A stretch of 64,000 bases of DNA from Halopenitus persicus (GCF_002355635.1 NZ_AP017558.1:1860001-1924000); one strand, 5' to 3'. Shown: positions 1 through 9,177, counted from the first letter of the stretch. The notes: generated from the letters alone by a model not told the origin. Program-made: numbers and translations.

Positions 1-2
1 AG

Positions 3-890
3 AGCTCCGAGTTCGCCGTCATCTTCGGCGCGATGGGGATCACCCAGGAGGAGGCCAACGAGTTCATGCAGGACTTCGAGCGCACCGGCGCGCTCGAGCG
101 GTCGGTCGTCTTCATGAACCTCGCGGACGACCCCGCCGTCGAGCGGACGGTCACCCCGCGGATGGTCCTGACGACCGCCGAGTACCTCGCCTTCGAGAAG
201 GACTACCACGTCCTCGTCATCCTGACGGACATGACCAACTACTGCGAGGCGCTCCGCGAGATCGGCGCGGCTCGTGAGGAGGTTCCGGGCCGGCGTGGCT
301 ATCCCGGATACATGTACACCGACCTGGCGCAGCTCTACGAGCGTGCCGGCCGGATCGAGGGCCGTGAGGGGTCGGTCACGCAGATCCCGATCCTCACGAT
401 GCCGGGCGACGACGACACGCACCCGATCCCGGACCTGACCGGCTACATCACGGAGGGTCAGATCTACGTCGACCCCGACCTCAACAGCCAGGGACTCGAG
501 CCCCCGGTGAACGTCCTGCCCAGCCTCTCGCGGCTGATGGACGACGGCATCGGCGAGGGGCTCACCCGCGAGGACCACGGCGACGTCTCCGACCAGATGT
601 ACGCCGCCTACGCGGAGGGCGAGGACCTCCGCGATCTGGTGAACATCGTCGGTCGCGAGGCGCTCTCCGAGCGCGACAACAAGTACCTCGACTTCGCGGA
701 CGCCTTCGAGACGGAGTTCGTCGACCAGGGCTTCGACCAGAACCGCGATCTCGAGGAGACGCTGGAGATCGGCTGGGACCTCCTCTCGATGCTGCCGAAG
801 GAGGAGCTCAACCGCGTCGACGAGGAGTTCATCGAGACGTACTACCGCGAGGACGACTCCGAGCGGCAGGTCGTCGAAGCCGCGGATTGA
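3..890 (+). CDS. atpB: A-type ATP synthase subunit B, 3' part
   Basis: This is the C-terminal part of the non-catalytic nucleotide-binding B subunit of the membrane A1AO ATP synthase. The reading frame is open from the window edge, so the start lies upstream. The first residues visible, [21 protein letters not shown], match the conserved stretch after the P-loop-like region of A/V-type B subunits. Further on come the family signatures [12 protein letters not shown] and [22 protein letters not shown], then the [29 protein letters not shown] segment (seen as shorter blocks). The C-terminal helical domain ends with an acidic tail. atpD follows after a 202-bp gap with its own TATA-like box. Confidence 0.97.
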   Translation, partial: SSEFAVIFGAMGITQEEANEFMQDFERTGALERSVVFMNLADDPAVERTVTPRMVLTTAEYLAFEKDYHVLVILTDMTNYCEALREIGAAREEVPGRRGYPGYMYTDLAQLYERAGRIEGREGSVTQIPILTMPGDDDTHPIPDLTGYITEGQIYVDPDLNSQGLEPPVNVLPSLSRLMDDGIGEGLTREDHGDVSDQMYAAYAEGEDLRDLVNIVGREALSERDNKYLDFADAFETEFVDQGFDQNRDLEETLEIGWDLLSMLPKEELNRVDEEFIETYYREDDSERQVVEAAD

Positions 891-1053
891 GGCTGCGGTC
901 GGACGCTGTGTTTTCCCGGGGTCCCGATCTCGATTCAGTCGAGCGCCCAGCGGCGCGAGACGTCCCGTTCGGTCCCCCGACACGCGCTTTCGCGTGTCGG
1001 TCGACGCCTCCTCGCGTCGGCGTTCGATCCGTGCCGCTACGGCCCGAACAGAC

Positions 1054-1063
1054 AACTATTAAC
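1054..1063 (+). promoter_or_regulatory. TATA-like box before atpD
   Basis: The sequence AACTATTAAC lies 30-39 bp before the atpD start codon, inside the 202-bp gap after atpB. This spacing fits an archaeal TATA box driving a leaderless or nearly leaderless transcript, so atpD may be transcribed separately from the rest of the operon. Confidence 0.45.
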
Positions 1064-1092
1064 CTCCTCCGGGAGCTACGATCCGCCAACAG

Positions 1093-1770
1093 ATGGCCAA
1101 GGACGTCAAACCCACTCGGAAGAACCTGATGGCGATCGAGGATCGCATCGAGCTCTCCGAGCGGGGTCACGACACCCTCGAACAGAAGCGGGACGGCCTC
1201 ATCATGGAGTTCATGGACATCCTCGACCAGGCGCAGGACGTCCGCTCCGATCTGAGCGACGACTACGAGACTGCCCAGCGAAAGATCGATATGGCTCGTG
1301 CCATGGAGGGCGACGTGGCGGTCCGCGGCGCGGCGGCGGCGCTGAAGGAACACCCCGAGATCACGACCCAGTCGAAGAACATCATGGGCGTCGTGGTGCC
1401 CCAGATCGAGTCCTCGAAGGTCCAGAAGTCGCTCGACGAGCGGGGCTACGGCCTGCTGGGCTCCTCCGCCCGGATCGACGAGGCGGCAGACGCCTACGAG
1501 GAGCTGCTCGAGACGATCATCCTCGCCGCCGAGGTCGAGACGGCGATGAAGAAGATGCTCGAGGAGATCGAGACGACCAAGCGCCGCGTCAACGCCCTCG
1601 AGTTCACCCTGCTCCCGCAGCTCTACGAGAACCAGGAGTACATCGAGCAGAAGCTCGAGGAGCAGGAGCGCGAGGAGATATTCCGCCTGAAGAAGATCAA
1701 GGCGAAAAAGGAGGACGAGGAGGCCGACGCCGAGGCCGCGGCGGAAGCCGAGGCCGTTTCCGCGGACTGA
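1093..1770 (+). CDS. atpD: A-type ATP synthase subunit D
   Basis: This is the central-stalk (rotor shaft) subunit D of the archaeal A1AO ATP synthase, 225 aa, the usual length. The N-terminus [19 protein letters not shown] followed by a long helical region is typical: subunit D forms an antiparallel coiled coil that turns inside the A3B3 hexamer. The second long helix lies around residues 145-205 ([21 protein letters not shown] is the conserved signature). The tail is rich in Ala and Glu and looks disordered. The gene follows atpB in the usual order of the atp operon. The chosen ATG is the only one ahead of the conserved N-terminus. Confidence 0.96.
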   Translation: MAKDVKPTRKNLMAIEDRIELSERGHDTLEQKRDGLIMEFMDILDQAQDVRSDLSDDYETAQRKIDMARAMEGDVAVRGAAAALKEHPEITTQSKNIMGVVVPQIESSKVQKSLDERGYGLLGSSARIDEAADAYEELLETIILAAEVETAMKKMLEEIETTKRRVNALEFTLLPQLYENQEYIEQKLEEQEREEIFRLKKIKAKKEDEEADAEAAAEAEAVSAD

Positions 1771-1861
1771 GTCGTCGAATTTCGCTCCTGGTCGCGTCCA
1801 TCCGTTGTCTTCGCGTCCGCGTTCGATCCCTTTTATCCCCGCTCACGGCCACCGATCTCCC

Positions 1862-2302
1862 ATGTCCTGTCCCGATTGTGGAGGTGACCTCGTCGGGCTG
1901 CGCGTTCCCGCCGACCTGCGTGATCACGCCGGGTCGGAGACGATCGCGGTCTGTCGCGACTGTCTTCGGGTGCATCCGCTCGCGGTCGATGCTGCCGAAG
2001 CCGATGCTGCCGAAGCCGATGCTGCCGAAGCCGATGCTGCCGAAGCCGATGCTGCCGAGGTCGGTACCCCGGCGGACGTGGCCGAGGCCGTTCCCGATGG
2101 CGAGGGCGGCGTGGCGTTCCTGCTCGCTTGCGGGAAGCTCGGATCGCTGGCTCTCAACCGGTCTGCGATCGTCGAGCTGTTCGAGGACGCCGAGCACGCG
2201 GGCGTCGACGTCTACCTGACGCTCGACCGGCTAGCGGAAACGGTTCCGAACCCCCACTTCGACGTATCGAGACGGCTCGAACAGGTTGACGAGTTTCTCT
2301 AG
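1862..2302 (+). CDS. Small zinc-site protein (DUF6276-like)
   Basis: A 146-aa haloarchaeal conserved protein of unknown function. The N-terminus has CPDCGG (residues 3-8) and, about 30 residues on, CRDCLRVHP, which together form a probable four-Cys zinc site. The middle holds a five-fold tandem repeat of Asp-Ala-Ala-Glu-Ala encoded by a 15-bp DNA repeat at about 1988-2062. The C-terminal part (LLACGKLGSLALNRSAIVEL) looks like a folded domain. The start was set at 1862 because the zinc motif begins there; an upstream ATG at 1805 would add 19 residues unlike the rest. The gene is convergent with aRF1 and the two stop codons overlap by 4 bp. From memory it resembles DUF6276. Confidence 0.75.
   Translation: MSCPDCGGDLVGLRVPADLRDHAGSETIAVCRDCLRVHPLAVDAAEADAAEADAAEADAAEADAAEVGTPADVAEAVPDGEGGVAFLLACGKLGSLALNRSAIVELFEDAEHAGVDVYLTLDRLAETVPNPHFDVSRRLEQVDEFL
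1988..2062 (+). repeat. In-frame 15-bp tandem repeat (5 copies)
   Basis: The unit GATGCTGCCGAAGCC is repeated five times inside the small zinc-site protein gene, the last copy with changes. It encodes an acidic Ala/Asp/Glu linker. The unit length is a multiple of three, so gain or loss of copies keeps the frame. Confidence 0.9.
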
Positions 2303-3549
2303 ACGCCCGTGGAGTAGCGGAGGAGGCCGGCGATCCCGCCGAAGGCGTCGAGGAGCTGCTCGCCCTTCTCGAAGTCGGTCGAGATGAACTTGGTCTCGGT
2401 GCCGCGCTGTTCGGCGATCGCCATCAGGTGCTCGATGACGTCCTCGCGCTCCTCGACCGCCGCCTCCTCGCCGCACTCGGCACACTCGTGGTCCGGCGTC
2501 GAGTGGCGGCTGTCGACCACCTCGTATTCCTCGTGGCCGTTGGGACACTCGTAGACGATGACGTCCGACCGGAGGTCCTCCGAGAGCAGCAGGCGGTCGA
2601 CCGATCCCATGATCAGGTTCCGGCGGGTCTGCTCGAAGCCGTAGGTCGCCTTCTCGCCGGTGTGGAGGTTCTCGAAGAACTCCTCCATCTGGTTTTTGTC
2701 GTCGACGATCGCCTGGTCGGCCAGCGCCTCCTGGCCGGCGTCGACGAGGTCATAGAGGCCGGACTCGTCGGTGTAGGAGACGTCGAACTTGCCGAGGACC
2801 GTGTCCTGCAGCTCGTGGTGGAGGTAGTCGCCGTCGAGGAACTCGTCCTTCGTCGGGGAGGGGCCGCCGACGAGGATGCCGTCCAGCTCGTGTCGCTTCG
2901 GGACGAAGAGGTCGTTCGCCATCTCCGCGACCTCCTGATAGAAGTTGTCGATCGCCTCCAGCCGCAGGCGGGCGAACCGCTGTGCGGACTGGCCACCCTT
3001 CCGCTGCTTGCCCGGCACCAGCGAGGAGGCGGACTTGACCGGCTCGACGCGTTTCCCCTTCAGCCAACCGACGTTGGCCTCCCGACGGTCGAGCACGATG
3101 AGCCCGAACAGCCCCTTGTCCGCGAGCATGTGCTCGAGCGGCTCGGTGAGGAAATCCGAGTCGCAGTGGTAGCGGAACGACTCGATCGGATTCGGGGGCG
3201 ACTCGAGCGTCTTCGTGACCATCTCCGTTCGGCCGCCGCCGGAGTCGACGGCCCCGGAGAAGATGACCATCCCGTTCTCGGGCGGGAAGGTGTCGTAATA
3301 CCGGAGGCGGTCCTTGATGCTGGTCAGGGCGTCCTGGACGTTCGTCCGGGTCTGTTTGGACTTGATGTTGGACGCCTCGCTGTGTTCCTGGGTCACGTGG
3401 GCGACGACGTCGGCGATCTGTTTGTCCTCGGGGATGTAGATCGTGACGAGCTGGGTGCCGGAGCCCTCGTAGTCCTGGAGCTCCTCGATGACCTTGCGGA
3501 ACTCGTATTTCCGCCGGTCCTCGGTCGTCCCCTCCGTCTCGGTACTCAT
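2299..3549 (-). CDS. prf1: Peptide chain release factor aRF1
   Basis: Archaeal class I release factor, 416 aa, the usual length of aRF1/eRF1. It recognises all three stop codons and releases the nascent chain. The N domain carries the NIKS-type loop (SNIKSKQTR, about residues 59-67) that contacts stop codons. The middle domain carries GGQSAQRFARLR (about residue 185), whose GGQ tripeptide enters the peptidyl transferase centre. A C-terminal four-Cys minidomain is visible (YECPNGHEEY ... HECAECGEE), as in many archaeal aRF1 proteins. All key motifs are intact. The gene is convergent with the small zinc-site protein. Confidence 0.97.
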   Translation of the reverse strand: MSTETEGTTEDRRKYEFRKVIEELQDYEGSGTQLVTIYIPEDKQIADVVAHVTQEHSEASNIKSKQTRTNVQDALTSIKDRLRYYDTFPPENGMVIFSGAVDSGGGRTEMVTKTLESPPNPIESFRYHCDSDFLTEPLEHMLADKGLFGLIVLDRREANVGWLKGKRVEPVKSASSLVPGKQRKGGQSAQRFARLRLEAIDNFYQEVAEMANDLFVPKRHELDGILVGGPSPTKDEFLDGDYLHHELQDTVLGKFDVSYTDESGLYDLVDAGQEALADQAIVDDKNQMEEFFENLHTGEKATYGFEQTRRNLIMGSVDRLLLSEDLRSDVIVYECPNGHEEYEVVDSRHSTPDHECAECGEEAAVEEREDVIEHLMAIAEQRGTETKFISTDFEKGEQLLDAFGGIAGLLRYSTGV

Positions 3550-3637
3550 TGGGTAGGTATCGCTGCGCTGGCGGTAAGTATGCTTTGACCTGCCCGCTCG
3601 TGGGTGCGGGTGCGTCCGCCGGCGGAACCGGGACGTG

Positions 3638-3994
3638 CTAGCCGAACCGGGACTCGAGCTCGTCGCGGAGGTCGTCGACGTCGAGGTCCTTCATCGCCAG
3701 CAGGACCAGCAGGTGGTAGACGAGGTCGGCGCTCTCGTAGAGCAGCTCCGCCTCGTCGTCGTCCTTGGCCGCGAGGATCGTCTCCGTGGTTTCCTCGCCG
3801 ATCTTCTCCAGGACCGCGTTCTCCCCCTTCTCGTGGGTGAAAAGCGAGGCGGTGTAGGAACCCTCGGGCAGCTCGCGCTTTCGGTCCTCGATCGTCGCGC
3901 AAAGCTCGTCGAGGACGTCCGCGGTTTCGGCTGTGGCTGCCTCGTCGGCTGCGGCGGAACCGTTCGGATCGCCGCCAGTCGATTCGTCGCTCAT
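3638..3994 (-). CDS. hisE: Phosphoribosyl-ATP pyrophosphatase
   Basis: Second enzyme of histidine biosynthesis: it hydrolyses phosphoribosyl-ATP to phosphoribosyl-AMP and pyrophosphate. The 118-aa protein is a MazG-like all-helical NTP pyrophosphatase. The family signature is clear: SYTASLFTHEKGENAVLEKI, then GEETTETILAAKDDDEAELLYESADLVYHLLVLL, in which the EExxE and ExxD residues bind Mg2+. A short acidic Ala-rich N-terminal extension precedes the domain. The start codon overlaps the pdxT stop by 4 bp, so hisE is the second gene of a pdxT-hisE transcription unit. Grouping a vitamin B6 gene with a histidine gene is seen in other haloarchaea, but there is no obvious functional link. Confidence 0.95.
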   Translation of the reverse strand: MSDESTGGDPNGSAAADEAATAETADVLDELCATIEDRKRELPEGSYTASLFTHEKGENAVLEKIGEETTETILAAKDDDEAELLYESADLVYHLLVLLAMKDLDVDDLRDELESRFG

Positions 3995-4584
3995 GCGGTC
4001 GCCGCCACCTCCGAGAAGAAGGCGAGGTCGTGGATCCGCGGATCGTCGGTCAGTTCCGGATGGAACGAACAGCCGAGAACCGGTCCGTCACGGACGAGGA
4101 CGGGACGATCCTCCCAGCTCGCCAGGACGTCGACGTCCTCGCCGACGGCGTCGATGAGCGGCGCGCGAATGAAGACCGCGTGGAACGGGTCGGCGAGACC
4201 GCCGACCGCCAGCGGGGCCTCGAAGGAGTCGGCCTGTCGGCCGAAGGCGTTCCGGTCGACGGTGGCGTCGATCAGCCCGAGCGTCTCGACGCGATCGTCC
4301 TTGGCGTCCGTCGAGAGCACGATGAGTCCGGCGCAGGTCGCGAGCACGGGCTTGTCCGCGGCCACGTGATCGCGGATCTCCCCGGCGATCCCCTCACGGT
4401 GGATCAGCCGCGAGATCGTCGTCGACTCCCCGCCGGGACACAGGAGGACGTCACACTCCGGGAGGAGCCCCGATTCCCGGATCTCGACGACCTCCGCCGG
4501 CTCGCCGTGGGCCGTGGCCGCACGCCGTATCGCCGCGGCGTGTTCCGACACGTCGCCCTGCACGGCGAGGACGCCTGCTTTCAT
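3991..4584 (-). CDS. pdxT: Pyridoxal 5'-phosphate synthase glutaminase subunit
   Basis: Class I glutaminase subunit (197 aa) of the PdxS-PdxT pyridoxal phosphate synthase. It hydrolyses glutamine and passes ammonia to PdxS. The catalytic triad is visible: Cys84 in LATCAGLIVL, and His175 and Glu177 in SFHPELTDD. The oxyanion-hole segment CPGGESTT lies at about residues 49-56. The start at 4584 gives MKAGVLAVQGDVSEH, the normal PdxT N-terminus; a longer upstream reading frame encodes unrelated Arg-rich sequence and was rejected. The gene is first in a two-gene unit with hisE. The partner pdxS is not in this window. Confidence 0.96.
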   Translation of the reverse strand: MKAGVLAVQGDVSEHAAAIRRAATAHGEPAEVVEIRESGLLPECDVLLCPGGESTTISRLIHREGIAGEIRDHVAADKPVLATCAGLIVLSTDAKDDRVETLGLIDATVDRNAFGRQADSFEAPLAVGGLADPFHAVFIRAPLIDAVGEDVDVLASWEDRPVLVRDGPVLGCSFHPELTDDPRIHDLAFFSEVAATA

Positions 4585-4652
4585 ATCCGTCACTCCGCGT
4601 GCGGCTCTCAAAAAGGGCGCGTTCTCTCCCGCACGGGTCGGTCTCCTGGCCG

Positions 4653-4814
4653 TTAGATCGTCAGCGAGACGATCTGGACGAGGACGCCGAACAGAACCGC
4701 GAAGGCGATCACGGTTTTCGGGTCGATCCTGATCGCGTCCCGGCCCTCGGAGTCGAAATACCGGACCAGTCCCGCGCTGGACATCAGCCCGCCGGAGTTC
4801 TGACCGCTGCTCAT
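4653..4814 (-). CDS. secG: Preprotein translocase subunit Sec61-beta
   Basis: A 53-aa tail-anchored subunit of the SecYE-beta protein-conducting channel. The N-terminus MSSGQNSGGLMSSAGLVRYF is the standard archaeal Sec61-beta start: a flexible Gly/Ser segment, then the AGLVRYFD motif. It is followed by one membrane helix (about residues 34-53, VIAFAVLFGVLVQIVSLTI), so the C-terminus faces outside. The small size is normal. The gene lies alone between pdxT and the divergent thioredoxin gene. Confidence 0.93.
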   Translation of the reverse strand: MSSGQNSGGLMSSAGLVRYFDSEGRDAIRIDPKTVIAFAVLFGVLVQIVSLTI

Positions 4815-4951
4815 ACCCGACCTCGGACTGCCACTCGCGTAAACGTTTCGACACGGGTCGAACCGGTTCGTTCCGAGATGGGTCGGCCGTCCATGCCGTG
4901 CCGCGTGAGTAACCCTTATGCACGCTCCGCCGTTACTATCGATAGCACAGT

Positions 4952-5227
4952 ATGACCGTTCGACTTCTCGATTTCCACGCTGACTGGTGCGGCCCGTGTA
5001 AGACCCAGGACCCGATCCTCGAAGAACTGCAGGAGGAGCTGGGGGACGCCTTCGAGCTGCAGAAGATCGACGTCGACGAGCAGCAGGACGTCGCCAACCA
5101 GTACCAGGTCCGGTCGCTGCCCACGCTCATCGTCGAGTCCGACGACGGCGTCGTCGACCGGTTCGTTGGGGTCACCCAGAAGGAGGACCTCGAGGACGCC
5201 ATCTCGCAGGCGGCCGCGGCCGCGTAA
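4952..5227 (+). CDS. trxA: Thioredoxin-like protein
   Basis: A 91-aa cytosolic thioredoxin-fold protein with the canonical redox site Trp12-Cys13-Gly-Pro-Cys16 and the cis-proline loop RSLPTL at about residues 51-56. The fold is slightly short at the C-terminus compared with E. coli thioredoxin (about 108 aa), which is common in archaeal single-domain thioredoxins. It probably acts as a dithiol reductase with a thioredoxin reductase encoded elsewhere. The stop codon lies inside a 53-bp tandem duplication. Confidence 0.93.
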   Translation: MTVRLLDFHADWCGPCKTQDPILEELQEELGDAFELQKIDVDEQQDVANQYQVRSLPTLIVESDDGVVDRFVGVTQKEDLEDAISQAAAAA

Positions 5228-5329
5228 TCGTTCACGATCCGGATCGGACTCCGACGGCCGCTTCTCACGCTCCCGCGTAATCGTTCACGATCCGGATCGG
5301 ACTCCGACGGCCGCTTCTCACGCTCCCGC
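5222..5329. repeat. 53-bp tandem duplication over the trxA stop codon
   Basis: Two copies of a 53-bp unit lie head to tail from about 5222 and 5275. The first copy starts in the last codons of trxA and contains its TAA; the second lies wholly downstream. The copies look identical over nearly their whole length, so the duplication is recent or kept uniform. Confidence 0.9.
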
Positions 5330-5413
5330 GTCGGTCCGGAGTCGCGTCTCCGTCCCGCAAGCGTTGCGTCCCCGTCTCGCAAGCTTTTAGCGCGTACCCG
5401 CGTATCGGCACGT

Positions 5414-5563
5414 ATGGCCAGTTTCGACGCCGCGAAGAAGCGAACGCTCGAGAAGCTCGTGTGTATGCGCTGTAACGCCCGCAACCCGAAGGACGCCGAC
5501 GAATGCCGCAAGTGCGGGTACAAGAACCTCCGCCCGAAGGCGACCGAGCGCCGCGCCGCGTAA
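5414..5563 (+). CDS. rpl40e: 50S ribosomal protein L40e
   Basis: A 49-aa ribosomal protein with a C2-C2 zinc finger: Cys17-x2-Cys20 ([10 protein letters not shown]) and Cys31-x2-Cys34 ([10 protein letters not shown]). The layout, a basic N-terminal helix ([10 protein letters not shown]), the finger, then a basic tail ([10 protein letters not shown]), is that of archaeal L40e. It binds 23S rRNA on the large subunit. The gene follows trxA and the 53-bp repeat. Confidence 0.94.
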   Translation: MASFDAAKKRTLEKLVCMRCNARNPKDADECRKCGYKNLRPKATERRAA

Positions 5564-5639
5564 TCGACGCCGCCTTCTCCGGCCGTTCACGCTCCACTGA
5601 GACGCCCGTCCGCCCAAGTCCTATCCGTCCGCCCAGGCC

Positions 5640-6263
5640 TTACTCGGGGTATTTCGGCTCCCGCCGCTCCGCCCGGTCGAGCGCGCGCTCGATCACGGCA
5701 CGAACGGACTCGTCGCCCTCGCCCGCCCGGTAGACGTCGCCGTGTCCGGCGTACAGCTCGGAGACGGCGTCCGGCAGCCGGTCGAGAAGGTCCTGGAGGC
5801 TCTCGATCAGCCGTTCACGTGACTGACCCGTCATGTCGGTGCGCCCGAAGGAGCCGTCCTCGAAGGCGCCGTCGTTGTAGACGACGACGTCGCCGCTGTA
5901 GAGCCGGTCGGGCCCGACGAACGCGACGTGGTCGACGGCGTGACCCGGCGTGTACACCACCTCGCACCGTTCGTCGCCGATCGTGACCACGTCGCCGTCC
6001 TCGAGCGCGACGTCCCGGCGTGGATGGTCGCCGTGGGCGTACAGGTCGGCGTCGAAGGCGTCGAGGACGGCGTCCAGCTCGCCGATGTGGTCGGCGTGTT
6101 GATGCGTGAGCACGACCCGGTCCAGGCCGTCGACGTGGTCGGCGATGACGTCCTCGACGCCGGGCATCGTGCCGGCGTCGACCAGCGTCGTCGTCGATCC
6201 GGGCACCAGATAGGCGTTACAGGTGAACGTCTCCGCGTCCGCCGTGACGGTGATCGGCTCCAT
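5640..6263 (-). CDS. MBL-fold metallo-hydrolase
   Basis: A 207-aa metallo-beta-lactamase-fold hydrolase. The metal-binding motif T-H54-Q-H56-A-D58-H59 is intact, and a further ligand lies in the TPGHAVDHVAF segment (about residues 115-125). A later Asp is in YSGDVVVYNDG. The sequence resembles the glyoxalase II-like branch, which hydrolyses thioesters, but the substrate cannot be named. The start was set at 6263 (MEPITVTADAE), because the eight residues from the upstream ATG look like read-through of leader. The gene is divergent from ppc. Confidence 0.85.
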   Translation of the reverse strand: MEPITVTADAETFTCNAYLVPGSTTTLVDAGTMPGVEDVIADHVDGLDRVVLTHQHADHIGELDAVLDAFDADLYAHGDHPRRDVALEDGDVVTIGDERCEVVYTPGHAVDHVAFVGPDRLYSGDVVVYNDGAFEDGSFGRTDMTGQSRERLIESLQDLLDRLPDAVSELYAGHGDVYRAGEGDESVRAVIERALDRAERREPKYPE

Positions 6264-6363
6264 AGCCGGCGTTTGGCGACGGTGCACTTAAAGGGGCCGT
6301 CGTCGGAACGAATCGTCGTCGTGACCACGACGTGTCCGACATAGGATGTTTTATGTTAACAAG

Positions 6364-6373
6364 GAATATATTT
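6364..6373 (+). promoter_or_regulatory. TATA box of ppc
   Basis: AATATATTTA lies 28-37 bp upstream of the ATG at 6401. In haloarchaea this spacing means a leaderless transcript, and it supports 6401 as the ppc start over the upstream ATG at 6332, which lies before the box. Confidence 0.65.
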
Positions 6374-6400
6374 AACGGGGATCCGGCGGAGGTGGCCCGT

Positions 6401-9085
6401 ATGGACCTGTACCGCCGCGATATCCGACAGGACGTCCGGGAACTCGGGGCGCTCGTCGGCGACGTGCTCACCGAGCAGGCGTCCGCCGACGCCCTCGAGA
6501 CCGTCGAGGCCCTCCGGACCGACGCGATCGCGTACCGCTCGTCCGATGATGCACTCGAGTCGCGCGATCCGCTCCGGGCGACGCTCGCGGCGAGCGATGC
6601 CGATAGACAGCTGGTCGTCGCCCGCGCGTTCACCGCCTACTTCGAACTGATCAACCTCGCCGAGGAGCGCGAGCGCGTTCGGGCGCTCCGCGAGCAGTCG
6701 CAGGCCGACGTCCCCGACGACGGCCTCGCGGAGGCGATCGCTCTGCTCGAGGAGGCGGACCCGGAGACGGCCGAGCGCGTCCTTTCGGACGTCCTCGTCG
6801 AGCCGACGTTCACCGCCCATCCGACCGAGGCGCGCCGCAAGACCGTCAAGACGAAACTCCGATCGGTCGCCGGGACGCTGGCGGCGCTCGACGAGCGCCT
6901 GCTCACCGACGACGAGCGCGACCGGCTCGAGCGCGAGCTTCGCGCGGACGTGACGAGCCTCTGGCAGACCCCGCAGGTGCGCGACCGTCGGCCCGAGCCG
7001 CTCGACGAGGTGTTGAACGTCCAGTGGTACCTCGAGAACGTCCTCTTCGACGTGGTCGGCGACGTCCTCGAGCCGGTCGCCGCCTTCGCCGACGCGGGTC
7101 CTGCCGGTCCGACACTCCTCGAGTTCCGGTCGTGGGCGGGGTCGGACCGTGACGGCAACCCGCACGTCACGCCCGTGGTAACCTCCGACACGCTCGAGCG
7201 CCAGCGCGAGGCGGCCCTCGAGGGCTACCGCGACCGCGTGCGGTCGCTCTCGAACGTGCTCAGCCAGGACGCGAGCCGGCTCGAGCTGGGCGACGCCGTC
7301 CGGAAATCGCTCGCTCGCGACAAGGACCGGCTGCCCGAGGCCGCCGAGCGCGCGGAGTCGCGGTACTCGAACGAGCCGTACCGCCAGAAGCTGCTGTGCA
7401 TCCACGAGCGACTCGACCGCGTCGGCGACGTTCGTCCCGGTGGGTACCCGGACGCGGACGCGTTCCGCCGCGATCTGGAGGCGATTGCGGCGGATCTCCG
7501 AGCCAACGACGCGAGCGACGTCGCCGCGACCCACGTCGACCCGCTGATTCGTACCGTCGCGACCTTCGGCTTCACCCTCGCGAGCCTGGACCTCCGGGAC
7601 CACCGGGAGAACCACACGCAGGCGGTCACGGAGGCGCTCGATCGAGCCGGGATCGATTACGCGGCGATGAACGAGTCCGAGCGCGTCCGGTTTCTGACCG
7701 CCGCGATGGACGACGCCCCCGACCTCGTCGCGTTCGACGCGCTCGCGGACGTCTCGGAGACGACCGCCCGCGTGCTCGAGCGGTTCGCGAAGCTCGCCGA
7801 CTGGCAGCGCGAGTACGGCACGGACGCGATCGACACCTACTGCATCAGCATGTGTGAGGAACCATCGCACGTGCTGGAGGTGCTGTTCCTGGCCGCGGCG
7901 GCCGGGGTCGTCGACCTGCCGGAGCACAGCGGTCTCGACGTCGTTCCCCTGCTCGAGACCGAGTACGCCCTCTCGGACGCGCGGCGAATCATGGGGACGC
8001 TGTTCGAGAACGAGGCGTACGCGGCCGCGGTCGCGGCGCGTGGTGACGTCCAGGAGGTGATGTTGGGGTACTCGGACTCGAACAAGGAGAACGGCTACCT
8101 CGCGGCCCAGTGGGCGCTGTACAGCAACCAGAAACGGTTGTCGGCGATCGCCGAGGAGTACGGCATCGAGCTCCGACTGTTCCACGGCCGGGGCGGCTCG
8201 ATCTCCCGGAGCGGGGGGCCGGTCGCGGAGTCGCTGCTGTCGCTGCCGCCCGAGACGGTGACGGGAGCGGTGAAGTACACCGAACAGGGCGAGGCGATCG
8301 CCGAGCGGTACGCGAACCCGCGGATCGCGAACCGCGAGCTCGAGCGGCTGTTGAACGCCCAGATCCGTGCCCGGCTGCGCGCGCTCGAGGGCGAGGCCGA
8401 CCCCGTGGAGCCGGAATGGGAGGCGGCGATGGAGACGGCGGCCGACGCCGCCCGCGAGGCGTACCGCGAGCTGCTCGCGACCGACGGCTTCCTCGAGTAC
8501 TTCGGCGACGCCACCCCGATCTCGGTGATCGAGGAGCTGAACCTCGGGTCACGGCCGGCCTCCCGGAGCGGGGAGCGGACCGTCGAGGACCTCCGAGCGA
8601 TCCCGTGGGTGTTCGCGTGGACGCAGACGCGGTGTCCGATCACGGGCTGGTACTCGCTGGCGACGGGCCTCGACGCGTACCTCGAGTCGGACGGCGACGT
8701 GGGGACGCTCGCCGCGATGTACGAGTCGTGGCCGTTCTTCCGGACGATCCTCGACAGCGCCGCGCTCTCGCTGGCTCGGACCGACCTGGAGATCGCCGCC
8801 GAGTACGCGGCCCTGGCGGAGCCGGAGATCCGCGACCGCGTCTTCGGGCGGATCCGCGAGGAACACGACCGAGCCGTCGAGCTCGTTCGAGCGATCACCG
8901 GTCGGGAGACGCTGGTGAAGCGGGGCTGGCTGACCGAGAGCCTGGAGCGCCGCAATCCCTACGTGGATCCGCTCCACCTGCTGCAGGTCCAGCTGCTCGA
9001 CCGGGACTCCCGGTCGGCGACCGAGGATCGGGCGCTCCGGCTGACCGTCACGGGGATCGCCGCCGGAATGAAGACGACGGGGTGA
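6401..9085 (+). CDS. ppc: Phosphoenolpyruvate carboxylase
   Basis: Bacterial-type PEP carboxylase, 894 aa, forming oxaloacetate from PEP and bicarbonate to refill the TCA cycle. The conserved blocks are present: FTAHPTEARRKTVK with the catalytic His, SDRDGNPHVT (PEP/metal site), SLDLRDHRENHTQAV, the GYSDSNKENGYLAAQWALY block, and LFHGRGGSISRSGGP, the glycine-rich loop that closes over PEP. The C-terminus RLTVTGIAAGMKTTG keeps the family NTGIAAGMRNTG motif. The start at 6401 (MDLYRRDIRQDV) follows a good TATA box; an ATG at 6332 would add 23 unsupported residues. The stop codon lies in a 22-bp tandem repeat. Confidence 0.97.
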   Translation: MDLYRRDIRQDVRELGALVGDVLTEQASADALETVEALRTDAIAYRSSDDALESRDPLRATLAASDADRQLVVARAFTAYFELINLAEERERVRALREQSQADVPDDGLAEAIALLEEADPETAERVLSDVLVEPTFTAHPTEARRKTVKTKLRSVAGTLAALDERLLTDDERDRLERELRADVTSLWQTPQVRDRRPEPLDEVLNVQWYLENVLFDVVGDVLEPVAAFADAGPAGPTLLEFRSWAGSDRDGNPHVTPVVTSDTLERQREAALEGYRDRVRSLSNVLSQDASRLELGDAVRKSLARDKDRLPEAAERAESRYSNEPYRQKLLCIHERLDRVGDVRPGGYPDADAFRRDLEAIAADLRANDASDVAATHVDPLIRTVATFGFTLASLDLRDHRENHTQAVTEALDRAGIDYAAMNESERVRFLTAAMDDAPDLVAFDALADVSETTARVLERFAKLADWQREYGTDAIDTYCISMCEEPSHVLEVLFLAAAAGVVDLPEHSGLDVVPLLETEYALSDARRIMGTLFENEAYAAAVAARGDVQEVMLGYSDSNKENGYLAAQWALYSNQKRLSAIAEEYGIELRLFHGRGGSISRSGGPVAESLLSLPPETVTGAVKYTEQGEAIAERYANPRIANRELERLLNAQIRARLRALEGEADPVEPEWEAAMETAADAAREAYRELLATDGFLEYFGDATPISVIEELNLGSRPASRSGERTVEDLRAIPWVFAWTQTRCPITGWYSLATGLDAYLESDGDVGTLAAMYESWPFFRTILDSAALSLARTDLEIAAEYAALAEPEIRDRVFGRIREEHDRAVELVRAITGRETLVKRGWLTESLERRNPYVDPLHLLQVQLLDRDSRSATEDRALRLTVTGIAAGMKTTG

Positions 9086-9140
9086 CCGGATGAAGACGAC
9101 GGGGTGACTGGATGAAGATCACGGGGTGACTGGATGAATA
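9066..9140. repeat. 22-bp tandem repeat over the ppc stop codon
   Basis: Units starting with ATGAAGA recur at 9068, 9090, 9112 and 9134, a period of 22 bp; the last copy is partial. The first copy encodes the last residues and the TGA of ppc, so the array looks like repeated duplication of the 3' end of the gene. Confidence 0.85.
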
Positions 9141-9177
9141 CGGGTGCGGTCGGCTCCGAATCGACCAGCGAGTCGAT

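Noticed and set aside
6356-8185. 609-aa open frame antisense to ppc
   Set aside because: It mirrors a complete PEP carboxylase gene and its translation is Arg/Val/Glu-rich with no family pattern. High-GC genomes keep antisense frames open by third-position GC bias.
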